A stretch of 64,000 bases of DNA from Sorghum bicolor (lineage: Eukaryota; Streptophyta; Magnoliopsida; Poales; Poaceae). Below are positions 34,301-45,232 of this stretch, in pieces. The position numbers and the translations under genes are program-made. Each line of letters starts with the position of its first letter. Position 1 is the first letter of the stretch. The stretch spans positions 42,348,135 through 42,412,134 of the forward strand of contig NC_012876.2 in the NCBI RefSeq assembly GCF_000003195.3, read 5' to 3'. The notes beneath the pieces were generated by a model. The model was not told where the DNA came from, ran no database searches, and saw nothing but the letters and a program-made list of their open reading frames with translations.

Positions 34301-34561
34301 CTTAACTAATACAGGGTTCGCTAACCAGTCAGGATGATGAACCTCCTTGATGAATCCGGCCGTCAAAAGCTTGTGGACTTCCTCGCCGATGATCTTGCGC
34401 TTTTCCTCGTCGAATCGGCGCAACCGCTGCTTCACTGGCTTGGAACCGGCTCGAATCTCCAAGGAGTGCTCGGCGACTTCCCTCGGTATGCCTGGCATGT
34501 CCGAGGGACTCCATGCAAACATATCAGCATTTGCACGGAGAAAGTCGACGAGCACGGCTTC
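31334..34561 (-). CDS. pol of the Tat element (RT, RNase H, second RNase H, integrase)
   Basis: It follows the gag-protease frame directly after TAG 34564-34562. RT has FGLRNAGATYQR and YVDD (about 33970-33981). The first RNase H (gypsy type) looks decayed: the place of the usual first Asp reads YVASTTQVVSAAVV. A complete second RNase H follows, with FDGS (about 33106-33119), then AEYEAL, DSQLV and NEAADELTK; this is the archaeal-type domain described for Tat elements. Integrase has an HHCC finger and the triad D (LDLVGP), D (TDNGTQF) and E (NGQVERANG) with 35 residues between the last two. The C-terminal part ends at WNIEQLRRFYP. There are no internal stops, frameshifts or lost integrase residues. 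Confidence 0.92.
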   Translation of the reverse strand, partial: EAVLVDFLRANADMFAWSPSDMPGIPREVAEHSLEIRAGSKPVKQRLRRFDEEKRKIIGEEVHKLLTAGFIKEVHHPDWLANPVLVKKKNGKMRMCVDYTSLNKACPKVPFPLPRIDQIVDSTAGCETLSFLDAYSGYHQIKMKESDQLATSFITPFGMYCYVTMPFGLRNAGATYQRCMLHVFGKHIGSTVEAYVDDIVVKSKRRGDLIQDLEIAFSCLRISQIKLNPEKCVFGVPRGMLLGYIVSQRGIEANPEKVSAITRMGPIRDVKGVQKVTGCLAALSRFISRLGEKALPLYRLLKKVERFSWTPEAEEALEKLKKTLTSAPVLVPPQPAEPLLLYVASTTQVVSAAVVVERQEEGHALPVQRPVYFVSEVLSETKAHYPQIQKLIYAVILARRKLQHYFLGHPITVVSSFPLGEIIQSKEATGRIAKWSVELMSETLTYAPRKAIKSQALVDFVAEWTDSQLPPTQVQAELWTMYFDGSLMKTGAGAGLLFISPLGIHMRYIIRIHFAASNNVAEYEALVNGLKIAIELGVRRLDVRGDSQLVIDQVMKTSSCHDPKMEAYCKEVRRLEDKFHGLELVHVARRYNEAADELTKIASTRGTVPPDAFSKDLHEPSVDLGTGAGVDTTIAQPTNAVDALLMEEEVMEIERRPGRPFDWRTPFLDCLILGELPEDRTEARRIARRAKSYVIYGEDNELYRRSPTGVLQRCITVEEGRKLLDDLHSGACGHHAAPRTLVGNAFRQGFYWPTAVADAIELVRSCHGCQFYAKQTHLPAHALQMIPITWPFAVWGLDLVGPLQKAKGGYTHLLVAIDKFSKWIEARPITNIRSEQAVLFFSDVIHRFGIPNVIITDNGTQFTGRKFLDFCGQHHIRVNWSAVAHPRTNGQVERANGMILQGLKPRIYNRLKKFGKKWVEELSSVLWSLRTTPSRATKYTPFFMVYGSEAVLPTDLEYGSPRLKAYNEQSNKETQENAVDQLEEARDMALLNSARYQQRLRRYHDKHVRKRDLNVGDLVLRRRQSNQGRHKLTPPWEGPYVVAEVLKPGTYKLADEKGVVFTNAWNIEQLRRFYP

Positions 34562-37500
34562 CTATTTGGGGTCGAGGTCGGTGCTGATCGTCAGCACCTT
34601 GCCGTCGGAGTTGTTGGGGTCGAGCGGGATCTTCTTAGTTCCTTCCGCCGCCTCGAAGCTGCCCGCATGACGTTTGGGCTCTGGAGCCTCAGTGGCCATG
34701 GCCTCGAGCTTTGCAACGAGCTCGGTGGAGCTTTCGACCGCCTCCCCGTACTCGACGCACTCGAAGTCGCACTCGTACGCGTGTTCGAAGGAGGAACTGA
34801 CGGTGATGACGCCTTTGGGACCAGGCATCTTCAGCTTCAAGTATGTGTAGTTGGGTATAGCCATGAACTTGGCGTAGCCCGGGCGCCCGATGATGGCGTG
34901 GTACGTGCCTCGGAACCCAACCACCTCAAAAGTGAGGGTCTCCTTCCTGAAGTTGGCCGCCGTGCCGAAGCAGACCGGTAGGTCGATTCGACCTACTGGC
35001 AGTGCCTTTTTCCCCGGTACGACGCCGTGGAAACCGCCGGCGCTCGGCTGGAGGCGTCCTCTATTGATGCCGAGGAGGTCGAGGGTCTCGAGGTAGATGA
35101 TGTTGAGGCTGCTGCCACCATCCATCAGCACTTTCGAGAGTCGGGTGTTGATGATGATGGGGTCGACGACGAGCGGGTAGACGCCTGGGGCGACCACCTT
35201 GTCAGGGTGGTCTTCTCGGTCGAAAGTGATGGGAGTGCTCGACCAGTTAAGGTACTGGGGCACCGCCATTCTTGCTGTAAAGACTTCGCGACGCTCCCTT
35301 TTGCGCTGCCTCGCGGTCAACTGAGTCGAAGGCCCGCCATAGATCATGTAGCAGTCGTGGACGGCGGGGAAGCCGTCGTCATCTTTGTTGTCCTCCTTGC
35401 CGCCAGCCTTCTCCTTCTTGGAGTCATCACGCGCATCTTTTTTGAACCCCTGACCGTCGAAATGCTTTCTCAGCATACGACAGTCCTTGAGTTTGTGGTT
35501 GGCGCCTCCCTTATGGTAAGGGCACGGCTCCTCCAACATCTTATCGAAGATGCCTCCCTCCGGAGGGCCTCGCGGCTTCTTTCGATCCATGGCGGCGACG
35601 AGGTCGTCACCTGAATCTTCCTGGTGGAACTGCCGCACTTTCTGCTTCTTTTTATTTTTCTTGAGGCCTCGGCTGGAAGTCCCACCTTCATTGACGGGCT
35701 GCTTGCCTTTTCTTCCTTCTGAGCTGAAGAAGGCGCCGACTGCCTCCTCCCCTGCCGCGTAGTTAGCTACTACGTCCATCAGCTCGTCGACGGTCTGAGG
35801 TCGATTGCGGCCTAATTCCCGCACCAAGTTTCGACTGGTGGTGCCCGAGACAAACGCCAAGATGACGTCGTGGTCGGGGATGTGTGGCAACTCGGTGCGC
35901 TGCTTCGAGAAACGTCGAGCGTACTCCCGAAGAGTCTCTCCTGACTTCTGCTTGCATTTGCTGAGGTCCCACGAGTTCCCTGGCCGTATGTAGGTCCCTT
36001 TGAAATTACCCTCGAAGACTTTGACCAGATCAACCCAATTGTGAATCTGATTGGCAGGGAGTTCCTCGAGCCATCGACGGGCGGTGTCGGAGAGGAAAAG
36101 GGGTAGCTGTCTGATGATGGCTCGATCATCCCCTCGAGCGCCACCTAGCTGACAAGCCAGCCTGAAATCGGCCAGCCATAGCTTTGGCTTGGTTTCTCCA
36201 TTGTACTTCGCGATGCTGGTTGGGGGTCGAAATGGACTAGGCAGGGGCGTGCTGCGAATTGCCCTGCTGAACACCCGCGGGCCCGGTGGCTCGGGGGCCA
36301 CCCGGTCCTCGTCACTGTCGTACCTCCCACCGCGATGCGCGCTATAACCACGTTCTTCCGCGTCTCCGTGCCGGCGGCGCCTATTTTCTTTGATGTCGTG
36401 TCGCGCATCGGGTCGACGTTGATTTTCGGCAGGGAGGATGAGAGCGGTCTTTCTACCTCGAGGGGGAGGTTGTTGCTGGACAGACACCTCCTCTTCGATT
36501 AGAGGCTGTTCGTCGCGCTTCTCTGTGGCAGCTCCTCGTCGTCGAGATGCCGAACTTTTGGCTTGTTGAACTGCCGCCACCTGGAGCAATGTCTGGACTT
36601 CATCTCGAATGCGTCGGGCCTGGGAATTTGATGGTTCTGGCATGTTACGTAGCAGCATCGTCGCTGCCACTACATTCTGGCCTGCTCGAGGGAAACGGCT
36701 GACGGGTTGCTCCGCCTCTGCGTCACCGACGATCTGTCGATGTACCTCTCGAGCGCGTCTACGGACACTTCCACCTGGCGGGTAGGGCAGGTCTTGTTCG
36801 AGGATTTGCTCGAGCAGGACGAGGCGCTCGCGATCTTCGTCGAGCTTCATCTTGAGCTCCCGCAGCTGCGCGAGCTGCGCAGTTCTATCTTCCTGAGGAA
36901 GAGGGTCGAGCCGTCCGTCGTTCCCAGGTGTCCTGGGGTCTTCTTGCGCCGCGGGGGCTCGACCACCCGCAGCAGCATCCCGTGTCTCGTCGGTGGTTTC
37001 TGCCGCCCCGTCGAGGTGATAGCATTCCCTCGTAGGGTCATAGCTGTCTGTCTCGGAGTCGGAGTCCGGTTCGGCAGCGTGGAAACACCCACGTCCTTCC
37101 TCCAGCCATCGTTGCCTGAGGGAGGTGATCGAGTATCGTCCGGGGCCTAGACGGCGGAGGCCTCGTACTCGGGAAAGGTCCGGCAGTTCGGACGTCGGCC
37201 GCCGCGCTTCAGAGCTACGTGGGATGACCATTGGTCTTTCCACGTACGTCTGAGCGTTTGGGCATATCGTCTTGGCGAGCGACGCCGCGGCGTTGTCCAA
37301 CCCGAACGGCAGTGCCGCCCTTGGAGAGAACGACCCGTGTGGGAGTAGCCTAGCTGCGGTGGGGGAGGGCGCGCGAGACGCGTCTCCCCCCGTCGTCGCG
37401 TGGTGCTGAGTCGTCGTGCTTGTTGCTCGGTCACACGGTGTCGCCGACCCGTGGCCCACATCCTGCCTTGCGCGAGTTGTTGGTCGTGCCGAAGCAGAGG

Positions 37501-37714
37501 GGCTGCGGTGGTGCTGCCCGCGCCTCTTCTTAGGCGGGGAGGCGTGGTGGTGAGGGCGTCTCGGAGCCTTCAACCGTGCTGGCGTAACGCGGACTCCTCC
37601 TGGTCCTTTGACTGAGAGCAAGATCATGTCGTAGCCGGAGCCCGTAGACACGAACTCGAGACTCCCAAACCAAATCACCGTGGAGCGCGGAAGCGGCGAG
37701 GCAAGAGTAGCCAT
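34562..37714 (-). CDS. gag-protease of the Tat element
   Basis: ATG 37714 (MATLASPLPR) is the first start after the PBS; the open frame extending back into the LTR is accidental. The first ~400 residues are arginine- and proline-rich without a known domain. Next comes the gag domain (KLWLADFRLACQLGG, FLSDTARRWLEELP, WVDLVKVFEGNFKGTY). Then a zinc-knuckle-like C/H cluster (CPYHKGGANHKLKDC, about 35481-35526). The aspartic protease has LMDGGSSLNIIY (active site DGG near 35115-35123). The frame ends at TAG, with a CAG-to-TAG change the simplest origin since related elements usually have Gln there. Gag-pol would otherwise be a single frame of about 2,100 codons. Confidence 0.88.
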   Translation of the reverse strand: MATLASPLPRSTVIWFGSLEFVSTGSGYDMILLSVKGPGGVRVTPARLKAPRRPHHHASPPKKRRGQHHRSPSASARPTTRARQDVGHGSATPCDRATSTTTQHHATTGGDASRAPSPTAARLLPHGSFSPRAALPFGLDNAAASLAKTICPNAQTYVERPMVIPRSSEARRPTSELPDLSRVRGLRRLGPGRYSITSLRQRWLEEGRGCFHAAEPDSDSETDSYDPTRECYHLDGAAETTDETRDAAAGGRAPAAQEDPRTPGNDGRLDPLPQEDRTAQLAQLRELKMKLDEDRERLVLLEQILEQDLPYPPGGSVRRRAREVHRQIVGDAEAEQPVSRFPRAGQNVVAATMLLRNMPEPSNSQARRIRDEVQTLLQVAAVQQAKSSASRRRGAATEKRDEQPLIEEEVSVQQQPPPRGRKTALILPAENQRRPDARHDIKENRRRRHGDAEERGYSAHRGGRYDSDEDRVAPEPPGPRVFSRAIRSTPLPSPFRPPTSIAKYNGETKPKLWLADFRLACQLGGARGDDRAIIRQLPLFLSDTARRWLEELPANQIHNWVDLVKVFEGNFKGTYIRPGNSWDLSKCKQKSGETLREYARRFSKQRTELPHIPDHDVILAFVSGTTSRNLVRELGRNRPQTVDELMDVVANYAAGEEAVGAFFSSEGRKGKQPVNEGGTSSRGLKKNKKKQKVRQFHQEDSGDDLVAAMDRKKPRGPPEGGIFDKMLEEPCPYHKGGANHKLKDCRMLRKHFDGQGFKKDARDDSKKEKAGGKEDNKDDDGFPAVHDCYMIYGGPSTQLTARQRKRERREVFTARMAVPQYLNWSSTPITFDREDHPDKVVAPGVYPLVVDPIIINTRLSKVLMDGGSSLNIIYLETLDLLGINRGRLQPSAGGFHGVVPGKKALPVGRIDLPVCFGTAANFRKETLTFEVVGFRGTYHAIIGRPGYAKFMAIPNYTYLKLKMPGPKGVITVSSSFEHAYECDFECVEYGEAVESSTELVAKLEAMATEAPEPKRHAGSFEAAEGTKKIPLDPNNSDGKVLTISTDLDPK

Positions 37715-37750
37715 CCGGGAAGTAGTGGGAAATCGGTGAAAAACACGCAG

Positions 37751-37770
37751 GACCCCTACCTGGCGCGCCA
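37751..37770 (-). other. primer binding site of the Tat element
   Basis: The minus strand reads TGGCGCGCCAGGTAGGGGTC two bases after the 5' LTR end. It starts with TGG like a tRNA 3' complement. I do not assign the tRNA. Confidence 0.7.
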
Positions 37771-37772
37771 AC

Positions 37773-38820
37773 TGTCGGTGTTTTTCCCCCGGGGGGTCAC
37801 ACCAACGAGTAAATTTGTATGCGTGCTCCCCTTTCCGGATGGTGATGCAAGAAGACACAGAGATTTATCCTGGTTCGGGCAAGAGAAGGCCCTACGTCCA
37901 GCGGGGGGAGAGAGTTTGTATTATCTTGCACCTAAGTGCTTGTACAGGGGCGAATACAAGCGTGGTACGAAGTGTGTAGCTCTACTACGTGTGTGTGTGT
38001 GTGTTCTTGTGTTGTGATCTCTCTCCCTTCTATTCATGAGTCTCTCCTTTTATAGCTCCAAGGAGAGACACAGGGTACATGCGTAGATGTTAGAGTAGGG
38101 ATCGATAGCCACATGGAGCGCTGACCTACTCGAGGCTTCCGTACGGCATGGCCTCGAGCCGTCCCATCTTGATAGCCTGGTGATGATTACGCGTGCTCCT
38201 GCGTGCTGCCCTGCCAGCCGCCTTGTGCTGGTTCTAAGGTCGCATGCTCATATGGTATGGTAGCGGATCCGGCGGGGCAGCTGTGGTGTTGTCAGTCGAC
38301 GCCCAACTTGTCCCTGGGAAGGGACTTTGTTCGGTCGAGGGTCGGGCGCCGCGTAATATGCTGATATCTGGAGCGCTGACCTTGGGTGTCTCGAGGGGGT
38401 CCCGATTAGACGTTCCATCCTTGTTTCCTGCGTCCTGACACGCCCTGGGTCGTTCGGTGGGAAGGCTGCAAAAAGAACGATGGGACAGGAGCTTGTTCCC
38501 TATCACGCCTTCCGTGACCCGTGTGTTAGGTGGGAAGCGTCAGATGCATTTAATGCTCCCGCCCGCGTGCGCGCGTCAGGCGGCGGACAGTGTCCTGGCG
38601 CTCGACGCCTCTCGGTTCGCTCGAGCCCGCTTCCGTTTTCGACGGTAGTCATCGCTCGAGCCCTGACCGATTCGCTCGACGCTATTTCCGTCTTCAAGGC
38701 TGCGACCGTCGATGGCGACGCATACGTAAGATTAAAGCGCCGAATTGAGGGTCCCAACCTTCGTACGGGCAATCTCATAATGCGCATCGCTGAGGGTACC
38801 CCTTACCGATACCCTCGACA
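37773..38820 (-). repeat. Tat 5' LTR (right)
   Basis: 1,048 bp, about six transitions away from the left copy. TSD ATTCT follows at 38821-38825. Confidence 0.92.
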
Positions 38821-41800
38821 ATTCTTGATCCCGCCAACCCCACCAATAATGAGAGAGCAAACAAGCAATGCAATACTATGACTCTCAACACAATATACAA
38901 TGGCATTGATGACTGTTTCAAACTTTTCCAAGTGAAAAGTTGACCATTAGACCAAATATAGAACTTGATGAGTGTAACAAACTTTGTATTCATGACTTTT
39001 CCATTTGGGTCCATCTAGGGTTCGGTCAAAGTGTGTGTTTCTAAAAACCAATGCTTTGACTTTGGTCAAAGTTGGTCAAATGACCCATTTGATGACTTGA
39101 AATGAAAAAAATTTATATACAAAGTTGTTAGAGATCATCAAGATCTACATTGATATATTGTCCATTTTTCCATTTAGAAAAATTAGAGTCAATCCAAGGC
39201 AGATGTGTTTAAAATCCAAGACGGGTTTTGGTCAAACTTAGTCAAATGACCCATTTGATGACTTGCAATGAAAAAATTTTGAATACCAAGTTGTTAGAGA
39301 TCATCAAGATCCAAACTTTTTTTATAGGCAATTTTTCCATTTGAGAAAGTTTAAGTAAACAATACCCACCAAATCTTGAATCTCACACAAACTATATGAA
39401 AATTATATGTGAGAATTGTGGATTTCCAACTACACCTTCCCAACACTTTGTCAAATGCAAAAATGGTCTATATATTAAATGTAGATCTTGATGAGCGGAA
39501 CAATATTGGTATTCATAACTTTCCCACTTGAGACCATCTAGAGTTCCAAAAACTAGTCTGTGGCTATGAATTCTTTCAAAATTGAAAATTGAGTGGTTCA
39601 AACTTTTCCAAGTGAAACATTGACCGTTAGATCAAATGTAGAACTTGATGAATGTAACAAACTTTGTATTCATGGCTTTTCCATTTGGGACCATCTAGGG
39701 TTCAATCAAAGTGTGTGTTTCTAAAAACCAATATTTGACTTCGGTCAAACTTGGTCAAATGACCCATTTGATGACTTGAAATGAAAAAAATTTAAATACA
39801 AAGTTGTTAAAGATCATCAAGATCTACATTCGATATATTGTCCATTTTTCCATTTGGATAAATTTGAGCCAATCCTAGGCACATGTGTTTAAAATCCAAA
39901 ACGGATTTTGGTCAAACTTGGTCAAATGACCCATTTGATGACGTGAAATGAAAAATATTTGAATACCATGTTGTTAGAGATCATCAAGATCCAAACATTT
40001 TATATAGACAATTTTTACATTCGAGAAAGTTTAAGTAAACAATACCCACAAAATCTTGAATCTCACACAAACTATATGAAACTATATGTGAGAATTGTGG
40101 ATTTTCAACTACACCTTCCCAACACTTTGTCAAATGTAAAAATGGTCTATATATTAAATGTAGATCTTGATGAGTGGAACAATATTGGTATTTATGACTT
40201 TCCCAGTCGAGACCATTAAGGGTTCTAAAAACCGGTGCGTGGCTATTATTCTTTCAAAATTCAAAATTGGGTGCTTCAATCTTTCCCAAGTGAAAAGTTG
40301 ACCATTAGACCAAATGTAGAACTTGATGAGTGTAACAAACTTTGTATTCATGACTTTTCCATTTGGGATCATCTAGGGTTCGGTCAAAGTGTGTGTTTCT
40401 AAAAACCCATCCTTTGACATTGGTCAAACTTGGTCAAATGACCCATTTGATGACTTGAAATGAAACAATTTTCAATACAAAGTTGTTAGAGATCATCAAG
40501 ATCTACATTTGATATATTTTCCATATTTTTATTTGGATAAATTTGTGCCAATCCTAGGCACGTGTGTTGAAAATCCAAGATGGGTTTTGGTCAAATGACC
40601 CATTTGATGACTTGAAATGAAAAATTTTTGAATACCAAGTTGTTAGAGATCATCAGGATCCAAACTTTTTATATAGACAATTTTTCCATTTGAGAAAGTT
40701 TAAGTAGACAATACATACCAAATCTTGAATCTCACACAAACTATATGAAACTATATCTGAGAATTGTGCATTTTCAACTACACCTTCGCAGCACTTTGTC
40801 AAATGCAAAAGTCGTCTATATATTAAATGTAGATCTTGATGAGTGGAACAATATTAGTATTCATGACTTTCCCAGTCGAGACCATCTACGGTTCTGAAAA
40901 CCGGTGCATGGCTATGAATTCTTTCAAAATTCAAAATTGAGTGGTTCAAACTTTTCCAAGTGAAAAGTTGACCATTACACAAAATGTAGAACTTGATGAG
41001 TGTAACCAACTTTGTATTCATGACTTTTCCATTTGGGACCATCTAGGGTTCGGTCAAAGTATGTGTTTCTAAAAACCAATGCTTTGACTTTGGTTAAACT
41101 TGGTCAAATGACCCATTTGATGACTTGAAATGAAAAATTTTTGAATACAAAGATGTTAGAGATCATCAAGATCTACATTTGATATATTGTCCATTTTTCC
41201 ATTTGGATAAATTTAATCCAATCCTAGGCACATGTGTTTAAAATCCAAGATGGCGTTTGGTCAAACTTGGTCAAATGACCCATTTGATGACTTGAAATGA
41301 AAAAATTTTGAATACCATGTTGTTAGAGATCATCAAGATCCAAACTTTTTATATAGACAATTTTTCCATTTGAGAAAGTTTAAGTAAACAATACCCACCA
41401 AATCTTGAATCTCACATAAACTAAATGAAACTATATGTGAGATTTGTGGATTTTCAACTACACCTTCCCAACACTTTGTCAAATGCAAAAGTGGTCTATA
41501 TATTAAATGTATATATTGATGAGTGGAACAATATTGGTATTCATGACTTTCCCAATCGAGACTATCTAGGGTTCTAAAAACCGGTGCGTGGCTATGAATT
41601 CTTTCAAAATGCAAAATTGAGTGGTTTAAACTTTTCCAAGTGAAAAGGTTACCATTAGACCAAATATAGAACTTGATGAGTGTAACAAACTTTGTATTCA
41701 TGAATTTTCCATTTGGGACCATTTAGGGTTCGGTCAAAGTGTTTGTTTCTAAAAACCAATGCTTTGACTTTGGTCAAACTTGGTCAAATGACCCATTTGA

Positions 41801-43338
41801 TGACTTGAAATAAAACATTTTTTAATACAAAGTTGTTAGAGATCATCAAGATCTACATTTGATATATTGTCCATTTTTCCATTTGGATAAATTTGTGCCA
41901 ATCCTAGGCACGTGTGTTTAAAATCCAAGATGGTTTTTGGTCAAACTTGGTCAAATGACCCATTTGATGACTTGCAATGAAAAAATTTTGAATACCAAGT
42001 TGTTAGAGATCATCAAGATCCAAACTTTTTTTATAGGCAATTTTTCCATTTGAGAAAGTTTAAGTAAACAATACCCACCAAATCTTGAATCTCACACAAA
42101 CTATATGAAAATTATATGTGAGAATTGTGGATTTCCAACTACACCTTCCCAACACTTTGTCAAATGCAAAAATGGTCTATATATTAAATGTAGATCTTGA
42201 TGAGCGGAACAATATTGGTATTCATAACTTTCCCACTTGAGACCATCTAGAGTTCCAAAAACTAGTCTGTGGCTATGAATTCTTTCAAAATTGAAAATTG
42301 AGTGGTTCAAACTTTTCCAAGTGAAACATTGACCGTTAGATCAAATGTAGAACTTGATGAGTGTAACAAACTTTGTATTCATGGCTTTTCCATTTGGGAC
42401 CATCTAGGGTTCAATCAAAGTGTGTGTTTCTAAAAACCAATATTTGACTTCGGTCAAACTTGGTCAAATGACCCATTTGATGACTTGAAATGAAAAAATT
42501 TTAAATACAAAGTTGTTAAAGATCATCAAGATCTACATTCGATATATTGTCCATTTTTCCATTTGGATAAATTTGAGCCAATCCTAGGCACATGTGTTTA
42601 AAATCCAAAACGGGTTTTGGTCAAACTTGGTCAAATGACCCATTTGATGACGTGAAATGAAAAATATTTGAATACCATGTTGTTAGAGATCATCAAGATC
42701 CAAACATTTTATATAGACAATTTTTACATTCGAGAAAGTTTAAGTAAACAATACCCACCAAATCTTGAATCTCGCACAAACTATATGAAACTATATGTGA
42801 GAATTGTGGATTTTCAACTACACCTTCCCAGCACTTTGTCAAATGTAAAAATGGTCTATATATTAAATGTAGATCTTGATGAGTGGAACAATATTGGTAT
42901 TTATGACTTTCCCACTCGAGACCATTAAGGGTTCTAAAAACCGGTGCGTGGCTATTATTCTTTCAAAATTCAAAATTGAGTGCTTCAATCTTTTCCAAGT
43001 GAAAAGTTGACCATTAGACCAAATGTAGAACTTGATGAGTGTAACAAACTTTGTATTCATGACTTTTCCATTTGGGATCATCTAGGGTTCGGTCAAAGTG
43101 TGTGTTTCTAAAAACCAATCCTTTGACATTGGTCAAACTTGGTCAAATGACCCATCTGATGACTTGAAATGAAACAATTTTGAATACAAAGTTGTTAGAG
43201 ATCATCAAGATCTACATTTGATATATTTTCCATATTTCCATTTTGATAAATTTGTGCCAATCCTAGGCACGTGTGTTGAAAATCCAAGATGGGTTTTGGT
43301 CAAATGACCCATTTGATGACTTGAAATGAAAAAATTTT

Positions 43339-45232
43339 GAATACCAAGTTGTTAGAGATCATCAGGATCCAAACTTTTTATATAGACAATTTTTACATTT
43401 GAGAAAGTTTAAGTAAACAATACATACCAAATCTTGAATCTCACACAAACTATATGAAACTATATCTGAGAATTGTGCATTTTCAACTACACCTTCCCAA
43501 CATTTTGTCTTTAGCAAAAGTGGTCTATATATTAAATGTAGATCTTGATGAGTGGAACAATATTGGTATTCATGACTTTCCCAGTTGAGACCATCTACGG
43601 TTCTAAAAACCGGTGCATGACTATGAGTTCTTTCAAAATTCAAAATTGAGTGGTTCAAACTTGTCCATGTGAAAAGTTGACCATTACACAAAATGTAAAA
43701 CTTGATGAGTGTAACCAACTTTGTATTCATGACTTTTCCATTTGGGACCATCTAGGGTTCGGTCAAAGTATGTGTTTCTAAAAACAAATGCTTTTACTTT
43801 GGTTAAACTTGGTCAAATGACCCATTTGATGACTTGAAATGAAAAATTTTTGAATACAAAGATGTTAGAGATCATCAAGATCTCCATTTGATATATTGTC
43901 CATTTTTCCATTTGGATAAATTTAGGCCAATCCTAGGCACATGTGTTTAAAATCCAAGACGGGTTTTGGTCTTGATGAGTGTAACAAACTTTGTATTCAT
44001 GACTTTTGCATTTGGGACCATCTAGGGTTCGGTCAAAGTCTGTTTCTAAAAACCAATGCTTTGACTTTGGTCAAACTTGGTCAAATGACCCATTTGATGT
44101 CTTGAAATGAAAAATTTTTGAATACAAAGTTGGTAGAGATCATCGAGATCTACATTTGATATATTGTCCATTTTCCATTTGGATAAATTTTAGCCAATCC
44201 TAGGCATATGTGTTTAAAATCCAAGACGGCTTTAGGTCAAACTTGGTCAAATGACCCATTTGATGACTTGAAATGAAAAAAATTTGAATACCAAGTTGTT
44301 AGAGATCATCAAGATCCAAACTTTTTATGTAGACAATTTTTCAATTTGAGAAAGTTTAAGTAAACAATACCCACCAAATCTTGAATCTTACACAAACTAT
44401 ATGAAACTATATCTAAGAATTGTGCATTTTCAACTACACCTTCCCAACACTTTGTCAAATGCAAAAGTGGTCTATATATTAAATGTAGATCTTGAGGAGT
44501 GGAACAATATTGGTGTTCATGACTTTCCTAGTCGAGACCATCTACGCTTCTAAAAACCGGTGCATGGCTATGAATTCTTTCAAAATTCAAAATTGAGTGG
44601 TTCAAACTTTTCCAAGTGAAAAGTTGACCATTACACCAAATGTAGAACTCGATGAGTGTAACCAACTTTGTATTCATGACTTTTCCATTTGGGACCATCC
44701 AGGGTTCGGTCAAAGTATGTGTTTCTAAAAGCCAATGCTTTGACTTTGGTTAAACTTGGTCAAATGACCCATTTGATGACTTGAAATGAAAAATTTTTGA
44801 ATACAAAGATGTTAGAGATCATCAAGATCTACATTTGATATATTGTCCATTTTTCCATTTGGATAAATTTAAGCCAATCCTAGGCACATGTGTTTAAAAT
44901 CCAAGATGGGTTTTGGTCTTGATGAGTGTAACAAACTTTGTATTCATGACTTTTGCATTTGGGACCATCTAGGGTTCGGTCAAAGTCTGTTTCTAAAAAC
45001 CAATGCTTTGACTTTGGTCAAACTTGGTCAAATGACCCATTTGATGACTTGAAATGAAAAATTTTTTAATACAAAGTTGTTAGAGATCATCGAGATCTAC
45101 ATTTGATATATTGTCCATTTTCCATTTGGATAAATTTTAGCCAATCCTAGGCATATGTGTTTAAAATCCAAGACGGGTTTAGGTCAAACTTGGTCAAATG
45201 ACCCATTTGATGACTTGAAATGAAAAAAATTT
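43339..45232 (+). repeat. two consecutive ~946-bp composite satellite units
   Basis: After a full unit the sequence jumps from the GGGTTTTGGTC block straight to TTGATGAGTGTAACAAAC (43966-43990 and 44918-44940), skipping about 400 bases of the normal unit, then runs to the next anchor. The same junction recurs near 48570, 50870, 53495, 57123 and 58070, so the deletion arose once and was spread. Confidence 0.82.

Larger units (their letters stand above)
24546..38820 (-). mobile_element. Tat-lineage Ty3/gypsy element, full length (14.3 kb)
   Basis: Both LTRs are 1,048 bp (24546-25593 and 37773-38820), begin TGTCGGTG and end CTCGACA on the plus strand, and are flanked by ATTCT (24541-24545 and 38821-38825). 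Minus-strand order: PBS, gag-protease (37714 to 34562), RT-RNase H-archaeal-type RNase H-integrase (34561 to 31334). Between pol and the 3' LTR lies a plus-strand spliced gene (26521-30809). I count about six differences between the LTRs, all transitions (~0.6%). With the commonly used grass rate of 1.3e-8 per site per year this is roughly 0.2 million years. A second RNase H and an antisense ORF are marks of the Tat lineage. Confidence 0.93.
10785..38912 (+). mobile_element. plus-strand Sirevirus pair sharing one LTR, heavily interrupted
   Basis: Pieces in order: pol end (10787-10891), 3' noncoding region with polypurine tracts (10892-12022), LTR (12023-24333, split by Athila), PBS (24336), gag start (24394-24545), then after the Tat insertion 38821-38912. 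An LTR with pol and polypurine tract on its left and PBS and gag on its right is the middle LTR of a tandem element. The left part is cut by the minus-strand Sirevirus and the right part stops at the satellite array. Confidence 0.72.
24394..38912 (+). pseudogene. copia gag N-terminus, split by the Tat element and cut by the satellite
   Basis: Exon-like pieces are 24394-24545 and 38821-38912; an in-frame ATG also exists at 24349. The first piece reads MAQIVFNHVGGKPPFFDGTS, then YWKRDMKMYL and VWEVTENDFVIL. After removing the Tat element and one ATTCT copy, the frame continues DPANPTNNERANKQCNT and NTIYNGIDD, as expected for copia gag. At about 38912 the sequence switches to satellite in mid-domain. 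Roughly 80 codons of the domain survive. Confidence 0.8.

Noticed and set aside
37715..37858. N-terminal extension of Tat gag into the LTR
   Set aside because: It runs across the PBS and the LTR end, which are noncoding; the first ATG after the PBS is at 37714.
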